From NCBI RefSeq assembly GCF_001487165.1, contig NZ_LN913006.1, positions 2,112,096 through 2,176,095 on the forward strand: DNA of 64,000 nucleotides, given 5' to 3'. Positions 1 to 8,871 of this stretch are shown here, in pieces. The position numbers and the translations under genes were made by a program. How positions within the stretch are numbered: the stretch's first letter is position 1; every line of letters begins with the position of its first letter. Origin of the DNA: Blautia massiliensis (ex Durand et al. 2017). GTDB taxonomy: Bacteria > Bacillota > Clostridia > Lachnospirales > Lachnospiraceae. The notes under the pieces were generated by a model that worked only from the letters and a program-made list of their open reading frames with translations, was not told the origin of the DNA and searched no databases.

Positions 1-688
1 CATCGGCTTTGATCAGCCGTTTGTATTCATAGGTGCTCAAAACCTCCTCAGCAAAATAAAAAGAGTTATTTCCTCCCTGTTCAAAGGACAGACACGGATA
101 TTCCTTCAGTTCTTCCAGCGTGATCTTCTCACGCTTCGCCAGAGGATGCCCCTTCCACATATAAACGTAGATCCGACAGTTGAGAAGTTCGTGAAACTCC
201 AGACCATACTCGTGAAACATTTTTGTAAGTACCTTACGGTTAAAATCATTTACGTAGAGGATCCCGATCTCACTCTTGAAATTACGGACATCCTCGATGA
301 CCTGATGCGTCTTGGTCTCGTGGACCGCAAATTCGTACTCATCCATGCCGAATTGCTTTACCAGCTCCACAAAGGCATTAACTGCAAAGGTATAATGCTG
401 CATGGAAACACTGAATTTTTTGCGTGACTGTTCCTTGGAAATATATTTGGCTTCCATCAGTTCGTACTGTTCCACCACCTGCCTTGCATACCCCAGAAAT
501 TCTTCGCCTGCAGGCGTTACGGCGATTCCTCGGTTCGTTCTTCGGAAGATCTCAACACCGGTTTCTGCTTCCAGCTCCCGGATTGCCGTGGAAAGACTGG
601 GCTGAGAAATATAAAGGCTTTTTGCTGCCTCGTTCATAGATCCGGCTTTTGCAATTGCTATGGTATATCTGAGCTGTGCCAGAGTCAT
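1..688 (-). CDS. LysR-family transcriptional regulator, 3' end cut by window
   Basis: The reading frame starts at 688 after a GGAGG site and stays open to the left edge, so about 229 residues are present and the C-terminus is missing. Residues 1-60 form the LysR winged helix-turn-helix (key stretch AGSMNEAAKSLYISQPSLS), followed by the linker helix and the start of the effector-binding domain (from about residue 90, KKFSVSMQHYTFAVNAF). LysR proteins usually activate a neighbouring or divergent target in response to a small ligand. No target can be named here because the downstream side is outside the window and the gene upstream is a secreted SH3 protein on the same strand. Family assignment is firm; role is unknown. 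Confidence 0.93.
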   Translation of the reverse strand, partial: MTLAQLRYTIAIAKAGSMNEAAKSLYISQPSLSTAIRELEAETGVEIFRRTNRGIAVTPAGEEFLGYARQVVEQYELMEAKYISKEQSRKKFSVSMQHYTFAVNAFVELVKQFGMDEYEFAVHETKTHQVIEDVRNFKSEIGILYVNDFNRKVLTKMFHEYGLEFHELLNCRIYVYMWKGHPLAKREKITLEELKEYPCLSFEQGGNNSFYFAEEVLSTYEYKRLIKAD

Positions 689-765
689 CTTTCTGCCTCC
701 CCGTTTCTTGTTCCGGCTTTCTGTTCCTCTTCAGGCAGATCCGGCAACAAGCATCCTTTATCTTT

Positions 766-1719
766 TTATTTAAGGTAGTTCTTATCTACATATCCTTCTT
801 TTCCAAGCTTCGGAACATATACATACCAGTAAGTACTGTCTTTCTTCTCAATGACTTCTACCGTATCTCCGTTATTCAGCTGGGCGATCTCATTGTCCTT
901 GTCATACGCCTTTGTACTGCGCAGAGCCAGATAGCCGCTTTCCACTTTAACAGTCATGGATGGAGTTGTCGTACCTGAGCCTCCGGTAAGATAGTTCCTG
1001 TCAACATAACCGGTCTTATCCAGCTGCGGAACATATACATACCAGTACTGATCGTTGCTGGTGTCCTTCACCTGAACCGTGTCACCGGTATTCAGCTGTC
1101 CGATCTCATTGCTTTCATTATAGGCTGCCTTATTGCGAAGGGCAAGATAACCAGTTTCTACTTTAACTGTCCACAGACCACTGTTGTAAATATACCGGTT
1201 ATCCACATATCCGGATTTATCAAGCCCCGGAGCATATACGTACCAGTAAGTAGAATCACTGCTGTCCTTTACAAGAACGACATCTCCGGTATTCAGACGT
1301 CCGATCTCGTTACTGTCATTGTAAGCTGCGGTACTTCGAAGAGCCAGATAGCCTTTTTTTACCTTTACTGTCCAGGAATCGTTGGAAGCTGTGGCGTTCT
1401 CTACTATCTGGATATAGTTTTTGTCCAGATATCCGGATTTATCCAGTCTTGGCACGTATGCATACCAGTAGGTAGCGTCCTTCCGATTTGTAACTTCCAC
1501 AAGATCTCCTGTATTCAGCTGTCCGATCTCATTGCCTTTGTCAAAAGCCTTCTCACTCCGGAGAGCCAGGTATCCATCTGTGACTTTGACTTTAAAAGTG
1601 GTTCCTGCTGCTGCCTTTGCCTCCCGGATCGTCGCCGGAAAAGCTGCTGCCAGTATAAGTGTCAGAAGTACCAGCCTTTTTACTGCCTTTATATGGGACA
1701 GAAGAGTTCTTTTTCTCAT
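766..1719 (-). CDS. Secreted protein with four bacterial SH3-like repeats
   Basis: A 317-residue protein with an N-terminal signal peptide (basic start, hydrophobic residues about 14-30, cleavage near AKAAAG). The rest is four tandem SH3b-type repeats of about 65 residues, each with the pattern VKV..GYLALRS, GQLNTGD and YWYVY.P.LDK.GYVD. No catalytic domain is visible, so this is a wall- or ligand-binding protein rather than a hydrolase by itself; SH3b domains commonly bind peptidoglycan peptides. The start is supported by AAAGGAGG eight bases upstream. Repeats 2 and 3 are the most alike, which suggests internal duplication. It stands alone between a LysR gene on the same strand and the divergent J-domain gene. 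Confidence 0.85.
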   Translation of the reverse strand: MRKRTLLSHIKAVKRLVLLTLILAAAFPATIREAKAAAGTTFKVKVTDGYLALRSEKAFDKGNEIGQLNTGDLVEVTNRKDATYWYAYVPRLDKSGYLDKNYIQIVENATASNDSWTVKVKKGYLALRSTAAYNDSNEIGRLNTGDVVLVKDSSDSTYWYVYAPGLDKSGYVDNRYIYNSGLWTVKVETGYLALRNKAAYNESNEIGQLNTGDTVQVKDTSNDQYWYVYVPQLDKTGYVDRNYLTGGSGTTTPSMTVKVESGYLALRSTKAYDKDNEIAQLNNGDTVEVIEKKDSTYWYVYVPKLGKEGYVDKNYLK

Positions 1720-1815
1720 ATTATACGCCTCCTTTTCTTTTTTGGATCTTTCTCTGATCTGCGGCTCTCTCTGTTTTTTATTTACTGAGCAGACCGCACC
1801 GGAATTTATGGTAGT

Positions 1816-1824
1816 ATTATATCA
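1816..1824 (-). promoter_or_regulatory. Extended -10 promoter of the SH3-repeat gene
   Basis: On the minus strand the sequence reads TGATATAAT, an extended -10 element, about 95 bases upstream of the SH3 gene start. The -35 region is weak. Assignment is from sequence only. Confidence 0.5.
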
Positions 1825-1897
1825 TATTTTCAGCTGATAGCTGTAAGAATCACATCTCTTATTGCAGTCCAAAATGTTCTTTTCCACAATGCAGGTA

Positions 1898-1938
1898 TTG
1901 ACACTTTTAATTAGCAGTGTTATATTACATATAGAACA
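1898..1938 (+). promoter_or_regulatory. Housekeeping promoter of the J-domain gene, with core shared with hsp20
   Basis: TTGACA (1898-1903), a 17-base spacer and TATATT (1921-1926) make a good vegetative promoter. The 22 bases 1917-1938 are identical to bases 8727-8748 upstream of the hsp20 gene, where a TTGACT element also sits exactly 17 bases ahead. A half-site resembling CIRCE (TTAGCAGTG, 1911-1919) lies in the spacer, but there is no proper inverted partner. Confidence 0.75.
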
Positions 1939-1953
1939 GGATAAAAGTAATGC

Positions 1954-2037
1954 CCCCGGGATTTTTCCCGGGGAATTTTATACGCATACGTTCAATATAT
2001 GACAGTCCGGGAGATCTGTCCTCTGAGAGGACAGATC
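1954..2037 (+). promoter_or_regulatory. Structured 5' leader of the J-domain mRNA (two hairpins)
   Basis: Two strong hairpins fall between the promoter and the start codon: an 8-bp GC-rich stem (1954-1961 with 1966-1973) followed by AATTTTAT, which could act as a weak terminator, and a perfect 11-bp stem (2013-2023 with 2027-2037) with a TGA loop. The leader is about 150 bases long. Its role is not known; attenuation or transcript stabilisation are possible. Confidence 0.5.
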
Positions 2038-2084
2038 GATCATCCGGGACGCTGCAGACTATAATATAAGGGAAGGTGAATACC

Positions 2085-3176
2085 ATGGCAGTAAAAAGAG
2101 ATTATTACGATGTTCTGGGCATTGACCGGAACGCAGATGAAAAAACAATAAAAAAAGCCTATCGTAAACTGGCCAAAAAATATCATCCGGATACAAACGC
2201 CGGTAATGCAGATGCCGCAGATAAATTTAAAGAAGTAAACGAAGCCTACGATGTCTTAAGTGATCCAAAGAAGAAAAAAATGTATGATCAGTTTGGTCAT
2301 GCCGCATTTGAAGCAGGAGCTGATCCTGGAGCCGGCGCAGGTGCCGGTGGATTCGGCGGATTCCAGGGTGGCGGCAATGGCAGCTATCAGGAATTTCATT
2401 TTAACGGTGAAAATATGGACGATATTTTTGGTGATATCTTCGGAAATATGTTCCACGGCAGTCACGGCGAAAGCCGCGGTTTCGGCAGCAATGGCACATA
2501 TGAGCATTTCACCGGTAACGGTGGCGGCTTTCACAGTGGATTTGGCGGAAGTGGCTTTCACAGTGGCAACGGCTTCGGCGGATTCCATCAACAGGATTTT
2601 CCGCAAAAAGGCTCTGATGTGAAGGCCAGCATCAACGTTACCTTTGATGAGGCAGCTTTTGGTGCAGATAAAAGGATCTCTCTGTCCGGTCCGGACGGAA
2701 GCTCCGGTGCACCGCAGACACTTCAGATTCATATTCCGGCAGGTATTGATACCGGCAAGAGTATCCGTCTGAAAGGAAAAGGCATGCCCGGAACCGGCGG
2801 CGGTGAGCCTGGTGACCTTCTTCTGAAGGTTACCGTAGGAACACGTCCTGGCTATGAACGAAAGGGATCGGATGTTTATACCACCATTTCTATTCCTTAC
2901 ACAACCGCTGTTTTCGGCGGTGAAGCCACCGTTCCCACCCTTTACGGAAATGTTATCTGTAAGATCAGGGAAGGTATGCAGTCCGGTTCCAAGATCCGCC
3001 TGAGAGGAAAAGGCATTGTTTCCATGAAGAACCCTTCCGTCCGCGGTGATCAGTATGTAACCATTCAGATCCAAGTTCCTCAGAATCTGAATTATTCCGC
3101 AAAAGAGAAACTCCATGAATATGCAAAGGCCTGTGGACTGGAACGGAGTAATGCCACCGGATCACATGTAGCATAA
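2085..3176 (+). CDS. Class B J-domain co-chaperone (DnaJ/CbpA-like, no zinc finger)
   Basis: The ATG at 2085 follows GGAAGG; a GTG three codons earlier is less likely. The 363-residue protein has an N-terminal J domain (residues about 4-70, with HPD at YHPDTN), a long Gly/Phe-rich stretch (about 75-175, GGFGGFQGG and similar), then the two C-terminal substrate-binding beta domains (about 185-350). The four CxxCxGxG zinc motifs of true DnaJ are absent, so this is a class B (CbpA or DnaJB-type) partner of DnaK. It would stimulate DnaK ATP hydrolysis and deliver clients. It is monocistronic, ends in a bidirectional terminator, and shares its promoter core with hsp20 at 8.7 kb, which fits a small stress regulon. 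Confidence 0.88.
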   Translation: MAVKRDYYDVLGIDRNADEKTIKKAYRKLAKKYHPDTNAGNADAADKFKEVNEAYDVLSDPKKKKMYDQFGHAAFEAGADPGAGAGAGGFGGFQGGGNGSYQEFHFNGENMDDIFGDIFGNMFHGSHGESRGFGSNGTYEHFTGNGGGFHSGFGGSGFHSGNGFGGFHQQDFPQKGSDVKASINVTFDEAAFGADKRISLSGPDGSSGAPQTLQIHIPAGIDTGKSIRLKGKGMPGTGGGEPGDLLLKVTVGTRPGYERKGSDVYTTISIPYTTAVFGGEATVPTLYGNVICKIREGMQSGSKIRLRGKGIVSMKNPSVRGDQYVTIQIQVPQNLNYSAKEKLHEYAKACGLERSNATGSHVA

Positions 3177-3186
3177 AAGTTAAAAT

Positions 3187-3243
3187 AAAAGAGTATCACA
3201 AAGCTCATCACTATCAATGAGTTCCTGTGATACTCTTTTTTGA
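3187..3243. terminator. Bidirectional terminator between J-domain and PTS genes
   Basis: GAGTATCACA (3191-3200) pairs with TGTGATACTC (3226-3235), flanked by A-rich sequence on the left and T6 on the right. It can serve both convergent genes. Confidence 0.85.
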
Positions 3244-3267
3244 TTTTAAAGTAAGATCTGATATAGC

Positions 3268-4359
3268 TTATGACAGCGTCATATCTCCATCTTTCACCCA
3301 TCCGAGCTTACGTACAAACATATTGATCAACGGGCAGAGAACTGCCGGGAGAATAAAAGAGATCAGGAAAAGTCCTGCCCAGTCCATAGCTGTAACAGCT
3401 GTCTTGGTTCCTTCTGCAATATCATTCATCCATCCTGTATACACACCGATCTGACCTACAAAACCGCAAGTACCCATTCCTGAGGATACAGCAGTTCCGT
3501 TCATCTGAAGCCTGAACAAGCAGGTTGCAATAGGTCCTGTGATAGCAGATGTTACGATCGGAGCGATCCAGATCCTTGGATTTCTGACAATATTACCCAT
3601 CTGGAGCATGGAAGTTCCAATTCCCTGAGAGACAAGACCACCCCATTTGTTTTCCCTGAAGGACATGACCGCAAAACCTACCATCTGCGCACAGCAGCCC
3701 GCTACTGCAGCGCCGCCTGCCAGTCCGGTAAGTCCCAGAGCCGCGCAGATCGCAGCAGAAGAGATCGGCAGCGTTAGTGCGATTCCAACAAATACAGAAA
3801 CCAAGATTCCCATAAAGAATGGCTGCAGATCTGTTGCCCACATGATCACGCTTCCTACCTTCATGGCAGCTTTTCCAAGAGCCGGTGCCCACCATGCGGA
3901 AAGACCTACGCCCACACCGATGGTTACAAGAGGCGTTACAAGGATATCGATCTTTGTTTCCTTTGAAACTGCCTTACCGATCTCAGCTGCAACAATGGCA
4001 ACAAACAGTACAGCCAGAGGACCGCCTGCTCCGCCAAGTGCGTTGGAGGCAAATCCAACGGTGATCAGCGAAAACAATACCAGCGGCGGGCAATGCAAGG
4101 CGTAACCGATGGCTACTGCCATGGCAGGGCCGCTCATGGCAGATGCCAGAGAACCTACTGTATACTGGGTATCATTGACTGTGGCAACTGCCATAGTCAG
4201 AAACGGAATGTGAAACTGTGTGCCAATGGTGTTGATGATCGTACCGATCAGCAGGGAACAGAAAAGTCCCTGTGCCATAGCTCCCAGTGCATCGATACCA
4301 TATCTCTTCAGAGAGATCTCAATATCCTTCCGTTTTAGAAATGCTTTGAATTTTTCCAT
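3268..4359 (-). CDS. PTS-type EIIC membrane protein (PTS_EIIC_2 family)
   Basis: A 363-residue polytopic membrane protein with about eight to ten hydrophobic segments and the Gly/Ala-rich motifs of the PF13303 family (GGAGGPLAVLFVAIVAAEIG, TSMLQMGNIVRNPRIWIAP, GMGTCGFVGQIGVY). This family is annotated as a phosphotransferase-system IIC component, but no EIIA or EIIB gene is adjacent, so either the phosphoryl donor subunits are elsewhere or the protein works as a stand-alone transporter. It starts at 4359 after AAGGAGAGAG, 49 bases downstream of the aldo/keto reductase stop, and the two probably form one transcript. A short hairpin (CTGATCCG with CGGATCAG) lies in the gap. The substrate cannot be told from sequence. 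Confidence 0.8.
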   Translation of the reverse strand: MEKFKAFLKRKDIEISLKRYGIDALGAMAQGLFCSLLIGTIINTIGTQFHIPFLTMAVATVNDTQYTVGSLASAMSGPAMAVAIGYALHCPPLVLFSLITVGFASNALGGAGGPLAVLFVAIVAAEIGKAVSKETKIDILVTPLVTIGVGVGLSAWWAPALGKAAMKVGSVIMWATDLQPFFMGILVSVFVGIALTLPISSAAICAALGLTGLAGGAAVAGCCAQMVGFAVMSFRENKWGGLVSQGIGTSMLQMGNIVRNPRIWIAPIVTSAITGPIATCLFRLQMNGTAVSSGMGTCGFVGQIGVYTGWMNDIAEGTKTAVTAMDWAGLFLISFILPAVLCPLINMFVRKLGWVKDGDMTLS

Positions 4360-4408
4360 TTTTAAACTCTCTCCTTACCCTGATCCGCTTCCTGCCGGAT
4401 CAGTTCCT

Positions 4409-5533
4409 TTATTTGCAAAAAGCCTCGCTTACTTTCTCAAGTTCCTCGCGGATGGAAATATGCTGCGGACATACTTCCTCACACTGTCCGCATTTTATAC
4501 ATTCATCTGCACGCTTTCTGCCATGACTGACTACCAGCCAGTCTTCCTGATGCGCTGCGGCGGCTTTATTTCCGTACAATGTCAGATAATTCATTGCTGT
4601 AAAAGAACCGGAAATTCCAATTTCCATCGGACAGACCTTTGCACAGTAGTTACAGGTTGTACATGGGATCAGAGGAATTTTGCTCATAGCCTCTCTTGCC
4701 TTATCAAGAGTCTCCTTCTCACTGTCAGTAAGGCCATTGAAATCCTTCATAAAGGAAAGGTTATCCTCCATCTGTGCAACATTGCTCATTCCGGAAAGTA
4801 CGGTGATCACGCCTTCCAGATTTGCCGCAAAACGGATCGCCCAGGATGCTGTGGATGCTTCCGGCTCTGCTTCCTTCAGAAGCTTTTCCACTGCTTCCGG
4901 CGGAGTTGCAAGCATGCCGCCTTTTACAGGTTCCATGATAATGACGGGTTTTCCATGTTTTCTGGCTACCTCGTAGCAGGCTCTTGACTGGATCACCGGA
5001 TTTTCCCAGTCTGCGTAATTGATCTGCAGCTGTACAAATTCCATTTCCGGATGTGCAGTGAGAAGTGCATCCAGCTCCTCCGGTGTGGAGTGGAACGAAA
5101 ATCCTGCATGTCTGATCAGACCGGCTTCCTTCTGTTCATGGATCCAGTCCCATAAACCGTACTCATCAAAATATTTTGTTCTGTGCTCTCCAAGATTGTG
5201 GAGAAGATAAAAGTCGAAATATCCTGCCTTTGTTCTCTCCAGAGATGTTTTAAACTGTGCAAGAGCTTCATCTCTTGTCTTGCAGTTGATCCAGGCTGCC
5301 ATCTTGGTGGCTAACTGATATTTTTCTCTCGGATAACGCTCTACCAGCGCTTCGCGGATAGCATCTTCGCTTCCTGCATAAGCCCATGCTGTATCAAAAT
5401 ATGTAAATCCGGCTTCCATAAATTTGTCCACCATAACTTTGGTCTGCTCCACATCGATCACACCTTCTGATTTCTGCGGAAGTCTCATAAGGCCAAAACC
5501 AAGTTTTTTGATCTCTTCACCTAAATATGCCAT
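4409..5533 (-). CDS. Aldo/keto reductase with C-terminal double [4Fe-4S] domain
   Basis: A 374-residue protein. Residues 1-270 are an aldo/keto reductase barrel with the expected catalytic set: Asp47 (YFDTAWAY), Tyr52, Lys77 (ATKM) and His112 (LLHNL). The C-terminal 90 residues carry two ferredoxin-type clusters, CTTCNYCAKVCP (291-302) and CIKCGQCEEVCP (345-356). Such fusions are common in anaerobic clostridia and probably link NAD(P)H-dependent carbonyl reduction to ferredoxin-type electron flow; the substrate is unknown. GGGAGA precedes the ATG. A TTTACC-N17-TATAAT promoter lies at 5666-5694. The gene is divergent from an AraC-type regulator that may control it, and is probably cotranscribed with the PTS-type permease downstream. 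Confidence 0.88.
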   Translation of the reverse strand: MAYLGEEIKKLGFGLMRLPQKSEGVIDVEQTKVMVDKFMEAGFTYFDTAWAYAGSEDAIREALVERYPREKYQLATKMAAWINCKTRDEALAQFKTSLERTKAGYFDFYLLHNLGEHRTKYFDEYGLWDWIHEQKEAGLIRHAGFSFHSTPEELDALLTAHPEMEFVQLQINYADWENPVIQSRACYEVARKHGKPVIIMEPVKGGMLATPPEAVEKLLKEAEPEASTASWAIRFAANLEGVITVLSGMSNVAQMEDNLSFMKDFNGLTDSEKETLDKAREAMSKIPLIPCTTCNYCAKVCPMEIGISGSFTAMNYLTLYGNKAAAAHQEDWLVVSHGRKRADECIKCGQCEEVCPQHISIREELEKVSEAFCK

Positions 5534-5665
5534 ATCTTTCTCCCTTCTTATTACATACCGGAAAATTCCTCATATCATCTGATATATCACCGGATAAGCA
5601 ATATTTCTGACACAGATATCTCCCGGACCGTTATATTTTTGCCGCAGAGAAACTGCGTTTCTCCT

Positions 5666-5694
5666 ATTATAACGATATTTTTCCTGGTGGTAAA
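5666..5694 (-). promoter_or_regulatory. Promoter of the aldo/keto reductase-PTS operon
   Basis: On the minus strand TTTACC and TATAAT are separated by 17 bases. A small hairpin (GAGAAACGCAGTTTCTC, 5647-5663) follows in the leader. Confidence 0.55.
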
Positions 5695-5756
5695 CCTTTT
5701 TCTTTTACAAGTGTCAAGACAATGCCTGCATTACGTCTGAATTTTTGCAGAAAACA

Positions 5757-5797
5757 GAAAAACAGCTGCCACACGTTTATCGCACGGCAACTGTCTT
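5757..5797. other. Orphan hairpin in the divergent intergenic region
   Basis: CAGCTGCC (about 5762) pairs with GGCAACTG (about 5786) around a 14-base loop, with A-rich and T-rich flanks like a bidirectional terminator. No gene ends here: it lies between two divergent starts (5533 and 5896). It may be a remnant or block read-through between the two promoters. A TATAAT at 5862-5867 is the likely -10 for the AraC gene. Nothing else was seen in this 362-base gap. Confidence 0.4.
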
Positions 5798-5895
5798 TTG
5801 TCCTATCAGTTCATCTTTGTTCTTTACACCTCAGATCAAATATTTTAAACTGATATTACTTATAATAACCATATATCGAAAGGCAGAAAACTCTC

Positions 5896-6741
5896 ATGAA
5901 AAACAAGCAGGTCATGAACCGCCAGACTTCATCAAAAGAACTTCATCTTATTTCCTGCGGCTGGGAAAAATGTACACCGGAACAGTCCTACGGCCCTGGT
6001 GTCCGGCGATATTACACCATCCATTTTGTGCTGAGCGGACAGGGATATTTCTATATGAACAACCGGAAATATACCTTGAAAGCCGGACAGTGCTTTTTCA
6101 TTCCTCCTGTGACCAGCTCTCTCTACAAAGCGGAACCTTCTGATCCCTGGACTTATATCTGGATCTGTTTCAACGGGGAAAACGCTCCAACGCTTTGCGA
6201 ACACTGCCATCTTACCGGGGAAACTCCGGTCCAGCAGCTGAATTCGGTTCTTCCATATCAGGAAACTATTCTTGAAATGATGGCTCATCCACAACTGACG
6301 CCTTCCGGTGAGGCCTATATCCAGAGCGGTCTTTACCGGATCATTGCCCTGCTGGAGGAAGAATTTCATGCTTCCTACACCACCATGGAATCCAATGAGA
6401 ATTTTTACATCACACAGGCTGTTGATTACATCAAAAAAAGTCCGCTACAGAATATCACTGTGACAGATGTTGCTGACTATCTCCATATCAGCCGCAGCCA
6501 CCTTTACGGACTTTTTAAAAAACATCTTGGAACCACACCCCAAGCATTCCTGACTTCAGCCAAGATCATCAACGCCCGGGAGCTTCTGACCATCACGGAT
6601 ATCCCTGTCTCCAGCGTGGCGTTCTCCTGCGGATATCAAAATCCATTTGCCTTTTCCCGTGCCTTCAAAAAAGAAACCGGCATGACGCCACGGGAATACC
6701 GGGAAAAATATCATCATGCCGAGGATCTTCTGGATTGCTGA
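5896..6741 (+). CDS. AraC-family transcriptional regulator
   Basis: A 281-residue protein with an N-terminal cupin-like sugar-sensing domain (residues about 25-150, with YTIHFVLSGQGYFYMN and a conserved SLYKAEPSDPWTYIWICF stretch) and a C-terminal double helix-turn-helix (about 180-275, ITVTDVADYLHISRSHLYGLFKK and the AraC signature ending in MTPREYREKYH). This architecture is typical of regulators of sugar-use genes in Firmicutes. It is divergent from the aldo/keto reductase-PTS operon and convergent with the GH36-like glycosidase (15 bases between stops), and either could be its target. Confidence 0.9.
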   Translation: MKNKQVMNRQTSSKELHLISCGWEKCTPEQSYGPGVRRYYTIHFVLSGQGYFYMNNRKYTLKAGQCFFIPPVTSSLYKAEPSDPWTYIWICFNGENAPTLCEHCHLTGETPVQQLNSVLPYQETILEMMAHPQLTPSGEAYIQSGLYRIIALLEEEFHASYTTMESNENFYITQAVDYIKKSPLQNITVTDVADYLHISRSHLYGLFKKHLGTTPQAFLTSAKIINARELLTITDIPVSSVAFSCGYQNPFAFSRAFKKETGMTPREYREKYHHAEDLLDC

Positions 6742-6756
6742 ACCACTTTTCCTGAT

Positions 6757-8388
6757 TTACGGAACAACTACCTTGGCATTATAGTACTCCACCGCAGCAT
6801 CCATGGTCGGACCTTCGTTGTCAAACCAGTCATAAGTGATAGTTTCGCCGTTTTCTCCCCATACCTCCGGGCAGTCGATTTCTTCCCAGTCAAGCGGAAC
6901 AAAATGCTCTTCCTGTTCTGATGCACGCAGCATGATCTGATGCAGCTCCTCAAATTCCTCCGGATTCAAAACTCCAGGTTTTGCGGATACAAACAGTGGT
7001 GTACCGCTCTTTGCAAGAACGTCTGCCCACTGACGATTTTTCTCCCATGGGATCATTCCGAAAATACCGACACAGTCTGCATCAATATGGTAAAACGTAT
7101 TGTGCTGCGGAAGACGGAATGCCAGCGTATTTACGCCCATTCGTCTGGTACGCTCCCAGATACGTCCGCTGGTATCGTCACCGGTCCGGTTCAGATGCAT
7201 CAGGCCTGCGCCGAGATGTCCGATGGTATTGCAGCCGATGATCACTGCGTTGTTACTCCGGGAAGCATCATAAATCTCCTGATAAAGCATTTTTACGATT
7301 TCTGCGCTGGTTTTTGTCTGATCATAAAAATGCCATTTCTCCATGGAATTGTCTCTTAAATTCGCCTCAAATCCCCATTTTCCAAAGAGATCAAAGGTAG
7401 AAAAATCATGCTTGATCAGCGTGTATCCCCAATCACAGATTCTCTCGATATCTTTACGGATATATTCCAGTGCATCCGGGTGGGACGGATCGAGACAGTC
7501 ATTATAGGAAATTCTCCACTCATCCGGGATATTCTCATCTTCATTAAGAAGCAGACGGACCCAGATACCCGGGCGGACACCTTTTTTCTCCAGCTTGTCT
7601 GCAAGACCTTTCATATCCGGAAATCTGGCATTGCCTTTTGTCCATGGTCCACCGTTGTATTCATCCAGGCGGTGATGCTCCTGCCAGCAATCATCAATGA
7701 CCATGAACGGAGGATTTTTTACACCTTCGGTCAGTTTCAGGATATAATCGGTATCACTTAAGATCTCCTCTTCGGAGCTGTCACCGTAAGCATAGTACCA
7801 GTTATTGCTTCCATATACCGGAAACTCCGGGAAGATCGGATCTGTACACATTTTTTCACAGAATTTCTGTGCAGTTTCAAAAGTATCTGCTCCTTCTGCT
7901 TCCATGCAGACGATCTGTGCGGCACACAGCTTTCTTCCTTTCAGCTGTACTCCTGTATTTCCGCAGCGAACATCCAGAAACAAAGTAATTCCTTTGGTAT
8001 CCACCTGCCAGCAGCACATAGCAGAAGGACGGACCTTTACGCCAAAGCAGAGAACCTTCTCAGAAAGCTTCGCCAGAAAATACCATGGCAGATAACGGTT
8101 TCCGCTCATTCCATGCCATTCCGCATCACCATAGGTACGTTCCCAGGCATCTCCCAGAAATCTGGCTGATTTCGGGATCTTATAGTTCCATCTCAGTTTC
8201 ACACATCTCACTGCATCCTCGGATGTGACAAATATATCCTCATGTTCACCTGCGTCCTGAAATTCCACAGTAGTTGCACCGGCAGCTACTGTCGTCTGCC
8301 CTCCCTGGCACACAAGTCTCTCCTCTTCTGTTTCCACTGTTACATAATCCGGTACCCCAAGCTTAAAATCTGCATATTTTTTCTGCAT
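6757..8388 (-). CDS. Alpha-galactosidase-like glycoside hydrolase (GH36/clan GH-D type)
   Basis: The start at 8388 is chosen because AGGAGGAGAG precedes it; an in-frame ATG 20 codons earlier has no such site. The 543-residue protein has an N-terminal beta domain and a TIM-barrel with the clan GH-D features: MVIDDCWQ (about 240), the nucleophile motif LIKHDFSTFD (near residue 327) and an Arg/Asp acid-base region RTGDDTSGR (near 404). It is shorter than typical GH36 alpha-galactosidases (about 700 residues), lacks a signal peptide, and is therefore probably an intracellular enzyme acting on imported oligosaccharides. The substrate linkage is not certain. It is the only gene on its strand here and converges with the AraC regulator. 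Confidence 0.72.
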   Translation of the reverse strand: MQKKYADFKLGVPDYVTVETEEERLVCQGGQTTVAAGATTVEFQDAGEHEDIFVTSEDAVRCVKLRWNYKIPKSARFLGDAWERTYGDAEWHGMSGNRYLPWYFLAKLSEKVLCFGVKVRPSAMCCWQVDTKGITLFLDVRCGNTGVQLKGRKLCAAQIVCMEAEGADTFETAQKFCEKMCTDPIFPEFPVYGSNNWYYAYGDSSEEEILSDTDYILKLTEGVKNPPFMVIDDCWQEHHRLDEYNGGPWTKGNARFPDMKGLADKLEKKGVRPGIWVRLLLNEDENIPDEWRISYNDCLDPSHPDALEYIRKDIERICDWGYTLIKHDFSTFDLFGKWGFEANLRDNSMEKWHFYDQTKTSAEIVKMLYQEIYDASRSNNAVIIGCNTIGHLGAGLMHLNRTGDDTSGRIWERTRRMGVNTLAFRLPQHNTFYHIDADCVGIFGMIPWEKNRQWADVLAKSGTPLFVSAKPGVLNPEEFEELHQIMLRASEQEEHFVPLDWEEIDCPEVWGENGETITYDWFDNEGPTMDAAVEYYNAKVVVP

Positions 8389-8693
8389 TATTCTCTCCTC
8401 CTGTACTTTTTCATTTACATTTTGCTTTACCTGCATACTCATGAACACTGTCTTTCTATCGTCTGTTCAACTCAGAAGAATGTACGAAAAATTTTTTTAA
8501 TACATTTTGTCTATATGCCTTATTATATTGATTTTTTTGGTTTTTTCTATGCTTTAAAGTTATTATAACATTGCAGAATGTTCAATCTGCATAAGCTTTT
8601 CAGTCCTTGTCCGATTCGCTTTTTAATATAAGAACATAAAAGGCTAAAGGTGGAAATTAGTTTTTCATTTTACGGAACACAAATTTCACATTT

Positions 8694-8748
8694 TTAGCAC
8701 TCGCCTCTTGACTTTGCTAGCAACATGTGTTATATTACATATAGAACA
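8694..8748 (+). promoter_or_regulatory. hsp20 promoter with CIRCE-like half site
   Basis: TTGACT (8708-8713), 17-base spacer, TATATT (8731-8736). TTAGCACTC at 8694-8702 is a perfect left CIRCE half; nine bases later stands CTTTGCTAG, which matches the right half at only five of nine positions. Bases 8727-8748 are identical to the J-domain gene promoter (1917-1938). The gap from 8389 to 8693 holds the leader of the glycosidase gene and is AT-rich; no gene was seen in it. Confidence 0.7.
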
Positions 8749-8871
8749 AAGGAGGAGATAAAAAAGAACTTCCAGATGTTCAGAATAAAACCAAACGATC
8801 ACCACTACGGAATAACCCGAAGTGGTAACTATATACCGGCAACAGTTGGATTTCTTGATCCACCGGAACGG

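Noticed and set aside
2256..3116. 286-codon frame opposite the J-domain gene
   Set aside because: It is the mirror of a strongly supported coding frame with Gly-rich repeats and has no ribosome site or family resemblance.
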